A DNA stretch of 64,000 bases, taken from positions 434,001 through 498,000 of the forward strand of contig NZ_JANRHG010000001.1 in assembly GCF_024733845.1 (NCBI RefSeq), read 5' to 3'. Source of the stretch: Neomoorella sulfitireducens (GTDB lineage: Bacteria; Bacillota; DSM-521; Neomoorellales; Neomoorellaceae). A model generated the notes under the pieces. The model was not told the origin of the DNA. It did not search any database and worked only from the letters and a program-made list of their open reading frames with translations. Below are positions 8,230 through 18,570 of this stretch, in pieces (position 1 is the first letter of the stretch; each line of letters starts with the position of its first letter). The position numbers were made by a program, and so were the translations under genes.

Positions 8230-8949
8230 TTACTGCAAAACGGAAACCGGGTCGATGGCATTACCGTTTTTTAGCAATTCCAGGTGCAGGTGGGCCGGGG
8301 CCCCGGCTTCGGCCGTGCCCGGTTCCCCCAGTTCTCCCAGTACGGTTCCTGCCTGCACCCTGTCCCCCTTGGCGACCTTAATGCTACTCAGATGGGCGTA
8401 GACCGTCTCGTAGCCGTTGTCCAGGTCGATGACCAGGCGGTAGCGCCAGGCATCGCTGTACTCCACCTGCTTCACCACCCCGGCAGCCGCGGCTTTAACC
8501 TCGCTGCCCGCGGGGGCTTCCAGGTCTATGCCCGGGTGGAAGCGGTAGTCGCCGAAGGCCGGGGCATAGGCAAACCCATAGCCCTTGACCATTTTGCCGG
8601 CAACGGGCAAGGCCAGGGACGGCGAAACCGTTGCCGGGGCAGTATAGGCCCCTGCCTGTCCTTCCAATTCAGGCGGCACGGTGGCAGAACCGGCAAGGGG
8701 CTCAAGGGGCGACGGTATTCCCTGGGAGACTTCCGCCTGCCCGGACGGGGTGAAGGTTTCGACGGCGGGTTTTTGAAATACGGCGTCATTGGTCACCAGG
8801 TAGTAGCTGCCGCCAAGGAGCAGGGCCAGCAGCACCAGGTAGAGGCCGCGCCGCTTTATTACCCGTTGCAGCCGGCTACTCCATTTTTCCTGCCCGGATA
8901 GGGGTTTAAAAGCTAAAAGTTTTTTCCATGAGGCCAGAATCTTCAGCAT
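8230..8949 (-). CDS. spoIIQ: SpoIIQ-like membrane-anchored M23 peptidase
   Basis: 239 residues. A basic cytoplasmic N-terminus and one membrane helix at about residues 36-54 precede a low-complexity linker and a C-terminal LytM/M23 domain. The zinc-ligand pattern is complete (HPGID, AHLHLE), unlike Bacillus SpoIIQ, which lost catalytic residues, so this protein may be an active endopeptidase as reported for clostridial SpoIIQ. It lies between spoIID and spoIIID, the position of spoIIQ in Bacillus, which supports a role in engulfment. The name rests mainly on context. Confidence 0.8.
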   Translation of the reverse strand: MLKILASWKKLLAFKPLSGQEKWSSRLQRVIKRRGLYLVLLALLLGGSYYLVTNDAVFQKPAVETFTPSGQAEVSQGIPSPLEPLAGSATVPPELEGQAGAYTAPATVSPSLALPVAGKMVKGYGFAYAPAFGDYRFHPGIDLEAPAGSEVKAAAAGVVKQVEYSDAWRYRLVIDLDNGYETVYAHLSSIKVAKGDRVQAGTVLGELGEPGTAEAGAPAHLHLELLKNGNAIDPVSVLQ

Positions 8950-9030
8950 GTAGTTGCATCACCTCAGCTGGATTCTGCCCCATTTTTTACCATTTAATAC
9001 CTGCGCCGTCTACTGACGTTAACCTTTTCT

Positions 9031-10011
9031 TCACCGGTTTTCAATCTTTACCCCCCGGTAGTAATAGGTAAGGATCTCGGCGAAGTTTTTGCCCTCTCTG
9101 GCCATACCGTTGGCGCCGTACTGGCTCATGCCTACACCATGGCCATAACCCGTGGTGTTAAAGGTAATGCAGTCTCCCTGGACCAGCCAGGTGAAATAGG
9201 TTGACGGCAGGTCCAGGAGACGGCGCAGTTCGACGGCACTAAAGGTCCTGTCGCCGATCTTGATGGTTTTAACGCGACCGGTGGCGGTCCTTTCCAGGAC
9301 CCTTATGGCCGTGCCCCCGGACGGTGCCAGGGACGCCGCCGGTACGGAGGTGAGGTCTACCCCCAGCTTCCGGTCCAGTTCTTCCAGGGTGAAGGTTGTG
9401 GCGGCCTGGTAACGGGGTGCTTCCTTATCCCAGGGGGAAGGTACGCTCTGGAGGTAGGGCAGGTCCTGTCCCCAGACGGCAGCGGCGCTTTCCGTCCGGC
9501 CGCCGCTGTTGGCATGATAGACGGGATCGATTAGCTTGCCCTGGTAGGTAAGAACCATACCGGCGGTGGCCCGGACGGCTTCCTGGATTTTGCCTTTATT
9601 GCGCCAGAAATTTATCAGGCCCCAGCGCTCCTGTAAAACGTCGTCGTCGGCATAGGCCTGGCAGTGGGCCGGGTCGGTGCAGATATCGGCGCCGGGGTGG
9701 TGGTCGTCGGGCTTGCTCCGGGCATCTTCTATCTTTTTCAGGGTATAGGTGCGGGCGGCCACGGCCTGGGCTTTAAGGGCCTCAAGCTCGAAATCGGCCG
9801 GCATCTCCCCGGCTACCACCCCGGTAATATACTCTTCCAGGGGTATTATCCTGATATCCCCCCCCTGGTGAAAGTAGACACGTACCAGCTGTTGCCCGGA
9901 CTGGACCTGTACCGGCGGCTGTAAAAGGCTGATCCCTTCGATAATTATGGCCGGCAGGATAATCACGGCGGCAAAAATAAGGATAATGAAAAGTCCCAAT
10001 GCTTTGCGCAT
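9031..10011 (-). CDS. spoIID: Stage II sporulation protein D (peptidoglycan lytic transglycosylase)
   Basis: 326 residues. An N-terminal membrane helix (about residues 3-25) anchors an extracytoplasmic SpoIID domain with the diagnostic segments YITGVVAGEMPADFELEALK, AQAVAARTYTL, HANSGGRTE and the C-terminal GYGHGVGMSQYGANGMA. SpoIID cleaves glycan strands during engulfment together with SpoIIM and SpoIIP, which are not encoded here. The ATG was preferred over an upstream GTG because GGGGGTGAG lies 5-7 bases before it. Its neighbours murA and spoIIQ match Bacillus. Confidence 0.95.
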   Translation of the reverse strand: MRKALGLFIILIFAAVIILPAIIIEGISLLQPPVQVQSGQQLVRVYFHQGGDIRIIPLEEYITGVVAGEMPADFELEALKAQAVAARTYTLKKIEDARSKPDDHHPGADICTDPAHCQAYADDDVLQERWGLINFWRNKGKIQEAVRATAGMVLTYQGKLIDPVYHANSGGRTESAAAVWGQDLPYLQSVPSPWDKEAPRYQAATTFTLEELDRKLGVDLTSVPAASLAPSGGTAIRVLERTATGRVKTIKIGDRTFSAVELRRLLDLPSTYFTWLVQGDCITFNTTGYGHGVGMSQYGANGMAREGKNFAEILTYYYRGVKIENR

Positions 10012-10084
10012 GGCGCTCACCCCCGGCGGCGTTAAGCTTATAGGTTTTGTCCACCTGCTATGTCCATATATATGAGGGCTTGAC

Positions 10085-10113
10085 CAAAAAAAGACCGCCC
10101 CGGTGAGGGCGGC
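10085..10113 (-). terminator. Terminator before spoIID
   Basis: The minus strand forms a CCGCCC/GGGCGG stem (10107-10112 with 10095-10100) with a six-base loop, then seven T residues (10091 down to 10085). A second GC-rich palindrome, CCCGGCGCCGGG at 10131-10142, followed by TTATTTTTTA, precedes it. Together they should end the transcript of the coiled-coil gene. Confidence 0.8.
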
Positions 10114-10158
10114 AAGTATATAAAAAATAACCCGGCGCCGGGCCGGTTCAAGAGAAGT

Positions 10159-10683
10159 CTATCTGGCAAAATATATGGTAACTGCTATAGCCAGGGTTCC
10201 TACGAGGACGGTAAAAAATGTGGCTATGCTCCACCAGTGATAGTTGTCCAGTTTGTTATCTATATGCTGGACGTCTTGCTTTATTTCCCGGCGCAGGGTT
10301 TCCATCTCCTGCCGCAAGGAACCAGTTTCCTGCTTCATCTCCTGCTGCGCTGCGGTGATCTCTTGCTTAATCTCTTGCCGCACTGCGCTGATCTCTTGCT
10401 TCATTTCCTGCCGAAGGGTATCTACGTGCTGCTTCATTTCATACCGCACGGCGCCGATCTCTTGCTTCATCTCCTGCCGCAAGGTATCTCCCTGCTGCTT
10501 CATCTCCTGCCTCAGGATTTCTTTTGCATCCATTATTTGCTTTTGCAGGTCGCTTTTTAAATCAGCAATCCTGTCAACGAGCAGGTAAAAGCCAAAATCT
10601 ACTGCCTTTTCCTCAGCACCGGCCGCTGCTTCCTTCTTCCCGCGCTCTACTTCCTGCCTGATTTCTTCGGGCACCGCCGCCAC
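10159..10683 (-). CDS. Hendecad coiled-coil protein with C-terminal membrane anchor
   Basis: 174 residues, function unknown. Residues about 55-130 are a tandem 11-residue repeat of the type LRQEMKQEISA, six to seven units long, mirrored in the DNA as a ~33-base repeat (about 10300-10520). A TM helix near the C-terminus (about 150-172) would leave the rod in the cytoplasm. The layout recalls DUF1640/CCDC90-like coiled-coil proteins, but I would not assign it. The start is uncertain: two GTG codons nine bases apart both have G-rich sites. It sits between murA and spoIID, where Bacillus has no such gene. Confidence 0.82.
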   Translation of the reverse strand: MAAVPEEIRQEVERGKKEAAAGAEEKAVDFGFYLLVDRIADLKSDLQKQIMDAKEILRQEMKQQGDTLRQEMKQEIGAVRYEMKQHVDTLRQEMKQEISAVRQEIKQEITAAQQEMKQETGSLRQEMETLRREIKQDVQHIDNKLDNYHWWSIATFFTVLVGTLAIAVTIYFAR

Positions 10684-10773
10684 CCCTTTCGCCCCTCTCT
10701 TAAGTAAATTCTACCATAGCCGTTACTAGTAATAAAAGGGCGTGCTGCTTTCAAACGTAGTAGCGAACCATAT

Positions 10774-12030
10774 CTACCTGTCTTCCCTGCTAATCTTCGC
10801 TCCCAGGGCCTGGAATTTGCCCACCAGGTCCTCATAGCCCCGGTCGATGTGATGGACGCAGGAAATTACCGTTTCCCCTTCGGCCATGAGGCCGGCTATG
10901 ACCAGGGCGGCGCCGGCCCGCAGGTCGGTGGCTTTGACCGGTGCGCCGGTGAGTTTTTCCTTGCCCTTTACCACGGCGCAATGGCCTTCTATAAAGATGC
11001 TGGCTCCCATGCGCTTCAGCTCGCCGACGTGCATGAAGCGGTTTTCAAAAACCGTCTCGGTGACGACGCTGCTGCCCCGGGCCGTGGTAAGGAGGGCCAT
11101 GAACTGGGCCTGCATGTCCGTAGGAAAGCCGGGATAAGGCATGGTTTTGATGTCTACCGCCCTGAGGGGCAGTCCCGCCCGCACCCTGATGCCGCCGTCC
11201 TCTTCGGAAAGTTCGGCCCCGGCTTCGGCCAGCTTGGCCATAACGGCCTTCAGGTGGGTGGAGATGACGTTCTCCAGGAACACGTCGCCGCCGGTGGCGG
11301 CAGCAGCTATCATAAAGGTCCCGGCTTCCACCCGGTCGGGGATGACGGCGTGACGGGCGCCGTGGAGCTCCCGGACGCCTTCAATCCTGATCACCCTGGT
11401 GCCGGCGCCGCTGATGCGGCCGCCCATGGCGTTGATGAAATTGGCCAGGTCGACAATCTCGGGCTCGCCGGCGGCATTCTCGATGATGGTCGTTCCTTCG
11501 GCCATGGCAGCCGCCATCATGATATTTTCCGTTGCCCCGACGCTGGGAAAATCCAGGTAAATAGACGCACCCCTCAGGCGGTTTGCTTCGGCCTCAACGT
11601 TGCCGTTATTGACATAAATGCTGGCCCCCAGGGCGGCCATGCCCTTAAGGTGCAGATCGATAGGCCTGGCGCCTATGGCACAGCCGCCGGGGAGGGATAC
11701 CCTCACCCGTCCCAGGCGCGCCAGGAGGGGCCCCATAACCAGGAAGGAAGCCCGCATGCGGCGGACAAATTCATAGGGCGGTTCTACGCCCTGTAACGAG
11801 CCAGCCTCAACCCGCAAAGACCGCACCCCGTCAGGGTAAACTTTGGCCCCCATTTCGCTGATAACCTCGCACATGGTATCGACGTCGGCCAAGCGGGGAA
11901 TATCCTCCAGGTAACATTCATCCCCCGTAAGCAGGCACGCGGCAATAATGGGCAGGACGGCGTTCTTGGCGCCGCTGACGGTAACCCGCCCCTGCAGGCG
12001 CGACCGGCCTCGAATGACGATTGCCTCCAA
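10774..12030 (-). CDS. murA: UDP-N-acetylglucosamine 1-carboxyvinyltransferase
   Basis: 418 residues. It transfers enolpyruvate from PEP to UDP-GlcNAc, the first committed step of peptidoglycan synthesis. Lys22 in SGAKNAVLP and the catalytic Cys117 in [12 protein letters not shown] are present, so fosfomycin sensitivity would be expected. The start is TTG with AAGGGG about 10 bases upstream. It lies between ywmB and the spoIID group as in Bacillus murAA. Confidence 0.96.
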   Translation of the reverse strand: MEAIVIRGRSRLQGRVTVSGAKNAVLPIIAACLLTGDECYLEDIPRLADVDTMCEVISEMGAKVYPDGVRSLRVEAGSLQGVEPPYEFVRRMRASFLVMGPLLARLGRVRVSLPGGCAIGARPIDLHLKGMAALGASIYVNNGNVEAEANRLRGASIYLDFPSVGATENIMMAAAMAEGTTIIENAAGEPEIVDLANFINAMGGRISGAGTRVIRIEGVRELHGARHAVIPDRVEAGTFMIAAAATGGDVFLENVISTHLKAVMAKLAEAGAELSEEDGGIRVRAGLPLRAVDIKTMPYPGFPTDMQAQFMALLTTARGSSVVTETVFENRFMHVGELKRMGASIFIEGHCAVVKGKEKLTGAPVKATDLRAGAALVIAGLMAEGETVISCVHHIDRGYEDLVGKFQALGAKISREDR

Positions 12031-12089
12031 TTTTTCTATGCCCCTTTGGCAATTAAGCTGTTGATAAATTCTATTATAACATATATCGG

Positions 12090-12944
12090 TTAATACTCGC
12101 CACCTAAAAGGGGTGAACCTAAATGAATATAGGTGTCGCCTTCGACGCTATGATAACGCAGGGCCACGTTGGCGTTCACCGGGCGGCCGGCGACTTCCAG
12201 GGAACGGGGTAGTTGGGGTGAATAGGCGCTGATGGAGAGCAAATCGGCATCTTCTACCCCTTCAACCCTTTCCGCTTCAAGGGCCTCCAGGACGGCCATG
12301 GCCCGCCGCTCCCTCTCCTCAGGTGAAAGCCTCCCGGGAATGACGCCTACCATGGTGTAAGTCAGGTGGGGCTTCACTTGCCAGGTATTAAAGGCTTCTT
12401 TTACCCTTTCCTGCCAGGCAAGCATCTCCCTTTCCCCTTCCCGGGGCCGGCCTTCAATGTTGATGAGGAGGTAGGTTTCACCATCTTCCCCGGCCCCGGC
12501 CAGGCTCTGAAGGGTGAAGAACAGGGCCACCCCCGGCTCCGGTTCCCCTTCCCAGTACAGGGCGCGAAAGCCTTCTTCTTCCTGCCGGGTAAAACCCTCC
12601 ATACCCGTAAGGCCAAGGGCGGCGGCAGCGCGCCCGGCCATTTTATATAGGGATTCCTGGTCTACATAAGTGGAGATAAGGCTGCCCCATGCTTCCAGGG
12701 CAATGGTATCCAGGTTAGCCCCGCCGGCATCCAGGGCGGCAAGCAAGAGGCGGGGCACTGCTTCCCCCCCGGCCACAGGCCGATCGGCAACGGCAGCATT
12801 TTTGCCTGTAGTGGCCAATCCCCGCGACCCGGGTGCAAAGAGGTGCCCGGCCAGTGCCAGGCCGGCGGTAAAACTCAGGAGGAGGACGATTAACAGGAAA
12901 ATCTTAAAATTAATGCGCAGGAAATTAAAAGAGAACCGGCGCAA
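12090..12944 (-). CDS. ywmB: YwmB-like TATA-box-binding-fold protein
   Basis: 284 residues, with an N-terminal membrane helix or signal peptide (about residues 12-33) and an exported domain. The assignment to the YwmB family rests on length, the [24 protein letters not shown] region and its position between atpC and murA, as in Bacillus. The family's biochemical function is not established. It starts with TTG behind AAGGGGG, and that site can pair with upstream CCCCC (see 12953-12992). Confidence 0.75.
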   Translation of the reverse strand: MRRFSFNFLRINFKIFLLIVLLLSFTAGLALAGHLFAPGSRGLATTGKNAAVADRPVAGGEAVPRLLLAALDAGGANLDTIALEAWGSLISTYVDQESLYKMAGRAAAALGLTGMEGFTRQEEEGFRALYWEGEPEPGVALFFTLQSLAGAGEDGETYLLINIEGRPREGEREMLAWQERVKEAFNTWQVKPHLTYTMVGVIPGRLSPEERERRAMAVLEALEAERVEGVEDADLLSISAYSPQLPRSLEVAGRPVNANVALRYHSVEGDTYIHLGSPLLGGEY

Positions 12945-12952
12945 ATTAAATG

Positions 12953-12992
12953 CCCCCTTGCAAAAAAGGATTATACCTATTTTTGCCGGGGG
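12953..12992 (-). promoter_or_regulatory. Inverted repeat covering the ywmB ribosome binding site
   Basis: In the transcript CCCCC (12988-12992) can pair with GGGGG (12953-12957), and the inner GCAAAAA with TTTTTTGC, around a loop of about 12 bases. The GGGGG is the ywmB Shine-Dalgarno sequence. The T-run lies within the stem, so it looks more like a translation-masking hairpin than a clean terminator for the atp operon; it could be either. Confidence 0.5.
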
Positions 12993-13012
12993 ACCTGTTA
13001 ATTAAACGTTTC

Positions 13013-13417
13013 TTACAATTCGCCGGCGGCTTTAAGGCGGGCTATAGCCCGCTGCAGGGCGGCTTCGGCCCGGGCCACATCCAGGCCGGGGGGGCGTTCC
13101 CGGAGGCGCTTTTCGGCCCTCTCTTTCGCCTGGCGCGCCCGCTCCACATCGATTTCCGAGGCTTTTTCCGCCGTGTCGGCCAGGATGACCACGTGCTCCG
13201 GCCCGGCTTCCAGGAAACCGCCCGAAACGGCCAGGCGTTCTTTCCCGTCGTCCTGCCGGCGATAGGTTACCACCCCGGCCTTCAGGGGGGTAATAAGGGG
13301 GGCGTGGCCGGGCAATATGCCCAGGTAGCCCAGGATGCCCGGGGCTATAACATCTTCAACCTCTGTCTTTAAGGTCACCCTTTCGGGTGTAATAACCTCC
13401 AGCTGCAGGGGAGGCAT
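13013..13417 (-). CDS. atpC: ATP synthase F1 epsilon subunit
   Basis: 134 residues: an N-terminal beta-sandwich (MPPLQLEVITPERV, LGYLGILPGHAPLITPLKAG) and a C-terminal helical hairpin starting near residue 88 (IDVERARQAKERAEKRL). It is a rotor subunit that contacts the c-ring and can inhibit ATP hydrolysis. Its ATG directly follows the atpD stop, and it is the last gene of the operon. Confidence 0.97.
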   Translation of the reverse strand: MPPLQLEVITPERVTLKTEVEDVIAPGILGYLGILPGHAPLITPLKAGVVTYRRQDDGKERLAVSGGFLEAGPEHVVILADTAEKASEIDVERARQAKERAEKRLRERPPGLDVARAEAALQRAIARLKAAGEL

Positions 13418-14821
<1,404 letters not shown>

Positions 14822-15670
14822 TTACTTCAGGGCGTCCGCGCCGGCAACGACCTCCAGGATCTCCCTGGTAATGGCCGCCTGGCGGGCGCGGTTGAAGGAT
14901 AGGGTTAATTTATCGATCATTTCGGCTGCATTCTCGGTGGCGTTGTCCATGGCCGTCATCCGGGCCCCGTGCTCGCTGGCCTTTGCCTCCAGGAGGGCCT
15001 GGTAGACCTTGATCTCGCAATAGCGCGGCAGGAGGGCTTTTAATACCTCCGCCGGTGATGGTTCATAGATATATTCCCTGCCGTCCTCCCCGGTCGCGCC
15101 GGCTTTGATGGGGAGCAGGGGTTCGATCCGGGGCACCTGGCGCAGGGCGGAATAAAAGCGGGTATAGACGAGGTTTACCTCATCCAGGGTGCCCTCCAGG
15201 TACAGCTCCACCAGCTGGCGGGCCAGCTCGCGGGCCTGGATGAGGTCCGGTTCGTCGCCGATATCGGTAAAGGAGCGGACGATCTCTACCTGGCGGCGGC
15301 GGAAATAGTCCCTGCCTTTCCGTCCGACGGTCACCAGGGCTGCCGGGCGCTCTTCCGCCTGCAGGCGTTCTTCTGCCAGGCGGATGAGGTTGGCATTGTA
15401 GCCTCCGGCCAGGCCCCGGTCGCCGGTCAACAATACATAACCGGCTTTTTTTACTTCCCTGGCTGCCGCCAGGGGCTGCGTCTCCGGATCCACGGCCCCC
15501 ATGAGACGGCCGACAACTTCTTCAAGTTTTTCAGCATAGGGCCGGGCTGCCGTGACCTGGGCCTGGGCCTTGCGCAGCTTGGCCGCTGCTACCATTTTCA
15601 TGGCCCGGGTAATATGCTGGGTACTCCTGATGCTGCGGATCCGGCGCTTCAGGTCACGCATGTTGGGCAT
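14822..15670 (-). CDS. atpG: ATP synthase F1 gamma subunit
   Basis: 282 residues. The N-terminal helix MRDLKRRIRSIRSTQHITRAMKMVAAAKLRKAQ and the C-terminal helix with ITREILEVVAGADAL form the coiled-coil central shaft, and the GDRGLAGGYN motif marks the Rossmann-like middle. It couples c-ring rotation to the catalytic sites. It lies between atpA and atpD in the usual order. Confidence 0.98.
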   Translation of the reverse strand: MPNMRDLKRRIRSIRSTQHITRAMKMVAAAKLRKAQAQVTAARPYAEKLEEVVGRLMGAVDPETQPLAAAREVKKAGYVLLTGDRGLAGGYNANLIRLAEERLQAEERPAALVTVGRKGRDYFRRRQVEIVRSFTDIGDEPDLIQARELARQLVELYLEGTLDEVNLVYTRFYSALRQVPRIEPLLPIKAGATGEDGREYIYEPSPAEVLKALLPRYCEIKVYQALLEAKASEHGARMTAMDNATENAAEMIDKLTLSFNRARQAAITREILEVVAGADALK

Positions 15671-15684
15671 GCCGGCTCACCACC

Positions 15685-17208
15685 TTAGGCTTTCCCGGCA
15701 GCGGTAAAGCTGCCCTTAAATTCTTCGATACTCTTCTTTAGCTGCTCCTGGAGTTCCTCGTCCAGCTGGCGTTTTTCGCGAATGCCGGCCAAAACTTCCG
15801 GGTGCATGCTGTGCAGGAAGCGCAGGAATTCCCTTTCAAAGGGCCGTACCCTTTCTACCGGCAGGTCGTCCAGGAAGCCGTTTACGGCGGTATAGAGGAC
15901 CACTACCTGTTCTTCAACCGGCATGGGCTGGTACTGGTCCTGTTTTAAGATCTCCATCATGCGCTCGCCGCGGGCCAACCGCGCCTGGGTGGTCTTGTCC
16001 AGGTCGGATCCGAACTGGGCAAAGGCCGCCAGCTCCCGGTACTGGGCCAGGTCCAGGCGTAGCCGCCCGGCCACCTGTTTCATGGCCTTGATCTGGGCCG
16101 CGCCCCCCACCCGGGATACCGACAGGCCCACGTTGACGGCCGGGCGCTGCCCGGCGTAAAAGAGGTCGGACTCCAGGTAGATCTGGCCGTCAGTAATGGA
16201 GATGACGTTGGTGGGAATATAGGCCGACACGTCCCCGGCCTGGGTTTCGATAACGGGCAGGGCCGTCAGGGACCCGCCCCCCAGGGCGTCGTTCAAGCGG
16301 GCCGCCCGTTCGAGCAGGCGGGAATGGAGGTAGAAGACGTCGCCCGGGTAGGCCTCCCGTCCCGGCGGCCGCCTTAGCAGCAGGGAGAGCTCGCGGTAGG
16401 CGGCGGCGTGCTTGGACAGGTCGTCATAGATGCAGAGGACGTCCCGGTGCTGTTCGTACATGAAATACTCGCCCATGGCGCAGCCGGCATAGGGGGCGAT
16501 GTAGAGCATGGGGGCCGGCTCGCTGGCCGTGGCCGAGACGACGATGGTGTAGTCCATAGCCCCGGCTTCCTCCAGGCGCTGGACGACGCCCGCCACGGTA
16601 GAAGCCTTCTGACCTATGGCTACGTAAATGCAGATGACGTTTTGCCCTTTCTGGTTGATGATGGTATCAACGGCGATGGCCGTCTTGCCCGTCTGGCGGT
16701 CGCCGATAATCAACTCCCGCTGGCCGCGGCCGATGGGAATCATGGAATCGATGGCCTTCAGGCCCGTCTGCAGGGGCGTATTCACCGGCTGGCGGTAAAC
16801 GACGCCCGGCGCCGGCGATTCCACCGGCCGGAATTTTTCCGTCTTGATGGGACCCTTGCCGTCAATGGGCTGGCCCATGGCGTTGACTACCCGGCCGATC
16901 AGGGCTTCTCCTGCCGGGACTTCAACAATGCGCCCGGTACGCTTGACCTGGTCCCCTTCTTTAATGTGGGTGTAGGGGCCCAGGACGACGGCGCCGACGT
17001 TGTCTTCTTCCAGGTTGAGGACCATGCCGTAGACGTTGCCGGGAAACTCCAGCAACTCGCCGGCCATGGCTCGCTCCAGGCCGTAGATACGGGCAATACC
17101 GTCGCCGACCTGGGTGATGATGCCCGTATCGGCTACTTCTACTTCCAGCTGGTACTGTTCGATCTGGTTCTTCAGGATGCTGGTTATTTCATCGGGCCGG
17201 ATGCTCAA
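15685..17208 (-). CDS. atpA: ATP synthase F1 alpha subunit
   Basis: 507 residues. The non-catalytic nucleotide-binding subunit has Walker [14 protein letters not shown] (about residues 169-181) and the alpha signature [17 protein letters not shown]. It starts with TTG behind GGGGTGAAAAG. Unlike the tight packing in the rest of the operon, 241 bases of structured, repeat-like sequence separate it from atpH upstream. Confidence 0.98.
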   Translation of the reverse strand: MSIRPDEITSILKNQIEQYQLEVEVADTGIITQVGDGIARIYGLERAMAGELLEFPGNVYGMVLNLEEDNVGAVVLGPYTHIKEGDQVKRTGRIVEVPAGEALIGRVVNAMGQPIDGKGPIKTEKFRPVESPAPGVVYRQPVNTPLQTGLKAIDSMIPIGRGQRELIIGDRQTGKTAIAVDTIINQKGQNVICIYVAIGQKASTVAGVVQRLEEAGAMDYTIVVSATASEPAPMLYIAPYAGCAMGEYFMYEQHRDVLCIYDDLSKHAAAYRELSLLLRRPPGREAYPGDVFYLHSRLLERAARLNDALGGGSLTALPVIETQAGDVSAYIPTNVISITDGQIYLESDLFYAGQRPAVNVGLSVSRVGGAAQIKAMKQVAGRLRLDLAQYRELAAFAQFGSDLDKTTQARLARGERMMEILKQDQYQPMPVEEQVVVLYTAVNGFLDDLPVERVRPFEREFLRFLHSMHPEVLAGIREKRQLDEELQEQLKKSIEEFKGSFTAAGKA

Positions 17209-17449
17209 GACTGCTTTTCACCCCTTTACACGCCTGGGTTGTTTTCGTTCGCTCCGTGACCCTTGCGGAGCGGTCTGCGGCTCAGCCGTGCTTAAGGCGC
17301 GGTTCCCGGCCTATTAGGCATCCTTGCCTCAAAGGCCGGCCTCGCTCTTCGGCTTCACCAAGCCCGCTTAGCCGCTCGGGTCAAGTCGCTCACTCCAAAC
17401 AACACCAGCCTTTAAACAACAAAACAGTGCTATTAGAAAAACTCCTGCC
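17209..17449 (-). repeat. Structured intercistronic element between atpH and atpA (interrupted palindrome, copy 1)
   Basis: 241 bases without a gene. Outer arms CTGGG-TTGTTT (from 17234) and AAACAA-ACCAG (to 17408) match the palindrome family seen at 25011-25080 and 31651-31689. Here the conserved loop occurs twice, as TCGTTCGCTCC (17245-17255) and TCGCTCACTCC (17386-17396), around a segment whose own ends are inverted (TGACCC at 17257-17262, GGGTCA at 17378-17383). Smaller stems lie inside (CGCTCCG/CGGAGCG, GCCT/AGGC, GGCTT/AAGCC). It would be transcribed as part of the atp mRNA. Confidence 0.75.
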
Positions 17450-17986
17450 TCATGCGCCCTTCAAGTGGGCGCCCAAAAGTTCCAGCTTTTTCTTTAGACT
17501 GGCGTCGAGGACCCGATCCCCCAGGCGGATGACCATCCCGCCCAGGAGAGAAGGGTTCACCCGGGTCTGCAGGCGGATGTTTTGGCCCGTCAGCCGGGCC
17601 AGCCTTTCTTTCAGGGCGTCGGTGACTTCTTCTGAAAGAGGTGCTGCTGCCTGTACTTCCACAGCGAGCACCCTGTTTTCCCTATCAACCAGGTGCCGGA
17701 ATTGGACCGCCATCTCCGGCAGGGTCCGCTCCCGGCCTTTGGCCAGGACCAGGTGGAAAAAGTTTTTTAACAACGGGTCGATATCCGGGAAAAGGGTATC
17801 AATTATTCTTTGCTTCTCCCGGGCGGGAATGAGCTGGTGATACAGGACGCGGCGCAGCTCATGGTTTTCTGCCAGGGCCCGGCCGGCCGCTTCCAGGACG
17901 GCGGCAAAACCTTCCGTGGTGCCTTTATGCCGGGCAATTTCAAAAAGGGCACGGGCGTAACGCCTGGCAATGGCCTGGCTGCTCAT
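17450..17986 (-). CDS. atpH: ATP synthase F1 delta subunit
   Basis: 178 residues, OSCP/delta family: N-terminal helical domain (IARRYARALFEIARHKG) and the C-terminal signature NPSLLGGMVIRLGDRVLDASLKKKL. It links the peripheral b stalk to F1. Its ATG overlaps the atpF stop by four bases, indicating coupled translation. Confidence 0.97.
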   Translation of the reverse strand: MSSQAIARRYARALFEIARHKGTTEGFAAVLEAAGRALAENHELRRVLYHQLIPAREKQRIIDTLFPDIDPLLKNFFHLVLAKGRERTLPEMAVQFRHLVDRENRVLAVEVQAAAPLSEEVTDALKERLARLTGQNIRLQTRVNPSLLGGMVIRLGDRVLDASLKKKLELLGAHLKGA

Positions 17987-18489
17987 TGCAGTCGCTCCAC
18001 TTCATCCAGTGCTTCCCGGGCCAGGCGCTCCTGGTCGTCGGGTGTCAGGGTACGTCCCAGCACCTTGCCCGCCGCCAGGACGGCCAGGGCCGCGGCCTCA
18101 CTGCGGATGGCGGCCAGGGCTTTGCCCTTTTCGCCTTCAATTTCGGCCCGGGCCTGTTCCAGGGCCCGCCCGGCTTCTTCTTTAGCCCTAGCCACAATCT
18201 CGGCCCGCGTTTCTTCGGCCATTTTGCTGGCCCGGTCCAGTATGGCCTGGGCTTCCTGGCGGGCGTCCTGGAGTTGCTGCTGGTATTCCTTGAGCATTTG
18301 CTGCGCCTTCTCTTTAGCCGTAGCCGCGTCCCTTAAATCGCCTTCAATTTTTACCTCACGGTCGGCCAGGATCTTGCCCAGGGGTTTGTAAAGAAGAATA
18401 TAAAGAACCCCCATGACTACCAGGAGGTCGATGACCTGGAACAAAAAGGTCCACACATTAAAATTCAAGGCATGAAAAATGCCCTCCAC
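17983..18489 (-). CDS. atpF: ATP synthase Fo b subunit
   Basis: 168 residues. One membrane helix at about residues 14-33 is followed by a long charged, alanine-rich helix, the peripheral-stalk dimer. The GTG start with AAAGGGGGG upstream puts FHALNFNVWTFLFQVIDLLVV at the N-terminus as in other b subunits; earlier in-frame starts would add a non-homologous tail. Confidence 0.96.
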   Translation of the reverse strand: MEGIFHALNFNVWTFLFQVIDLLVVMGVLYILLYKPLGKILADREVKIEGDLRDAATAKEKAQQMLKEYQQQLQDARQEAQAILDRASKMAEETRAEIVARAKEEAGRALEQARAEIEGEKGKALAAIRSEAAALAVLAAGKVLGRTLTPDDQERLAREALDEVERLQ

Positions 18490-18570
18490 ACGGCCACCCC
18501 CCTTTCGCTGTACCAAAAACAGTTGCGGGGCGAATAAGACGGCCAGGCGCCTTACCCGCCCTGTAGTTTT

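Noticed and set aside
10300-10520. Tandem ~33-base repeats that could suggest a CRISPR or minisatellite
   Set aside because: The repeats have no spacers and keep the reading frame of a coiled-coil gene, so they are coding repeats.
10849-11796. Long plus-strand frame (315 codons) opposite murA
   Set aside because: It is antisense to a clear murA, has no ribosome binding site of note and encodes a low-complexity Gly/His-rich product typical of the mirror frame of GC-rich genes.
16408-17259. Plus-strand frame of 283 codons opposite atpA
   Set aside because: Antisense to a complete, conserved atpA; product has no family features.
17209-17449. Possible missing gene or degraded gene between atpH and atpA
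   Set aside because: No frame of useful length is present in either direction, and the segment is dominated by inverted repeats.
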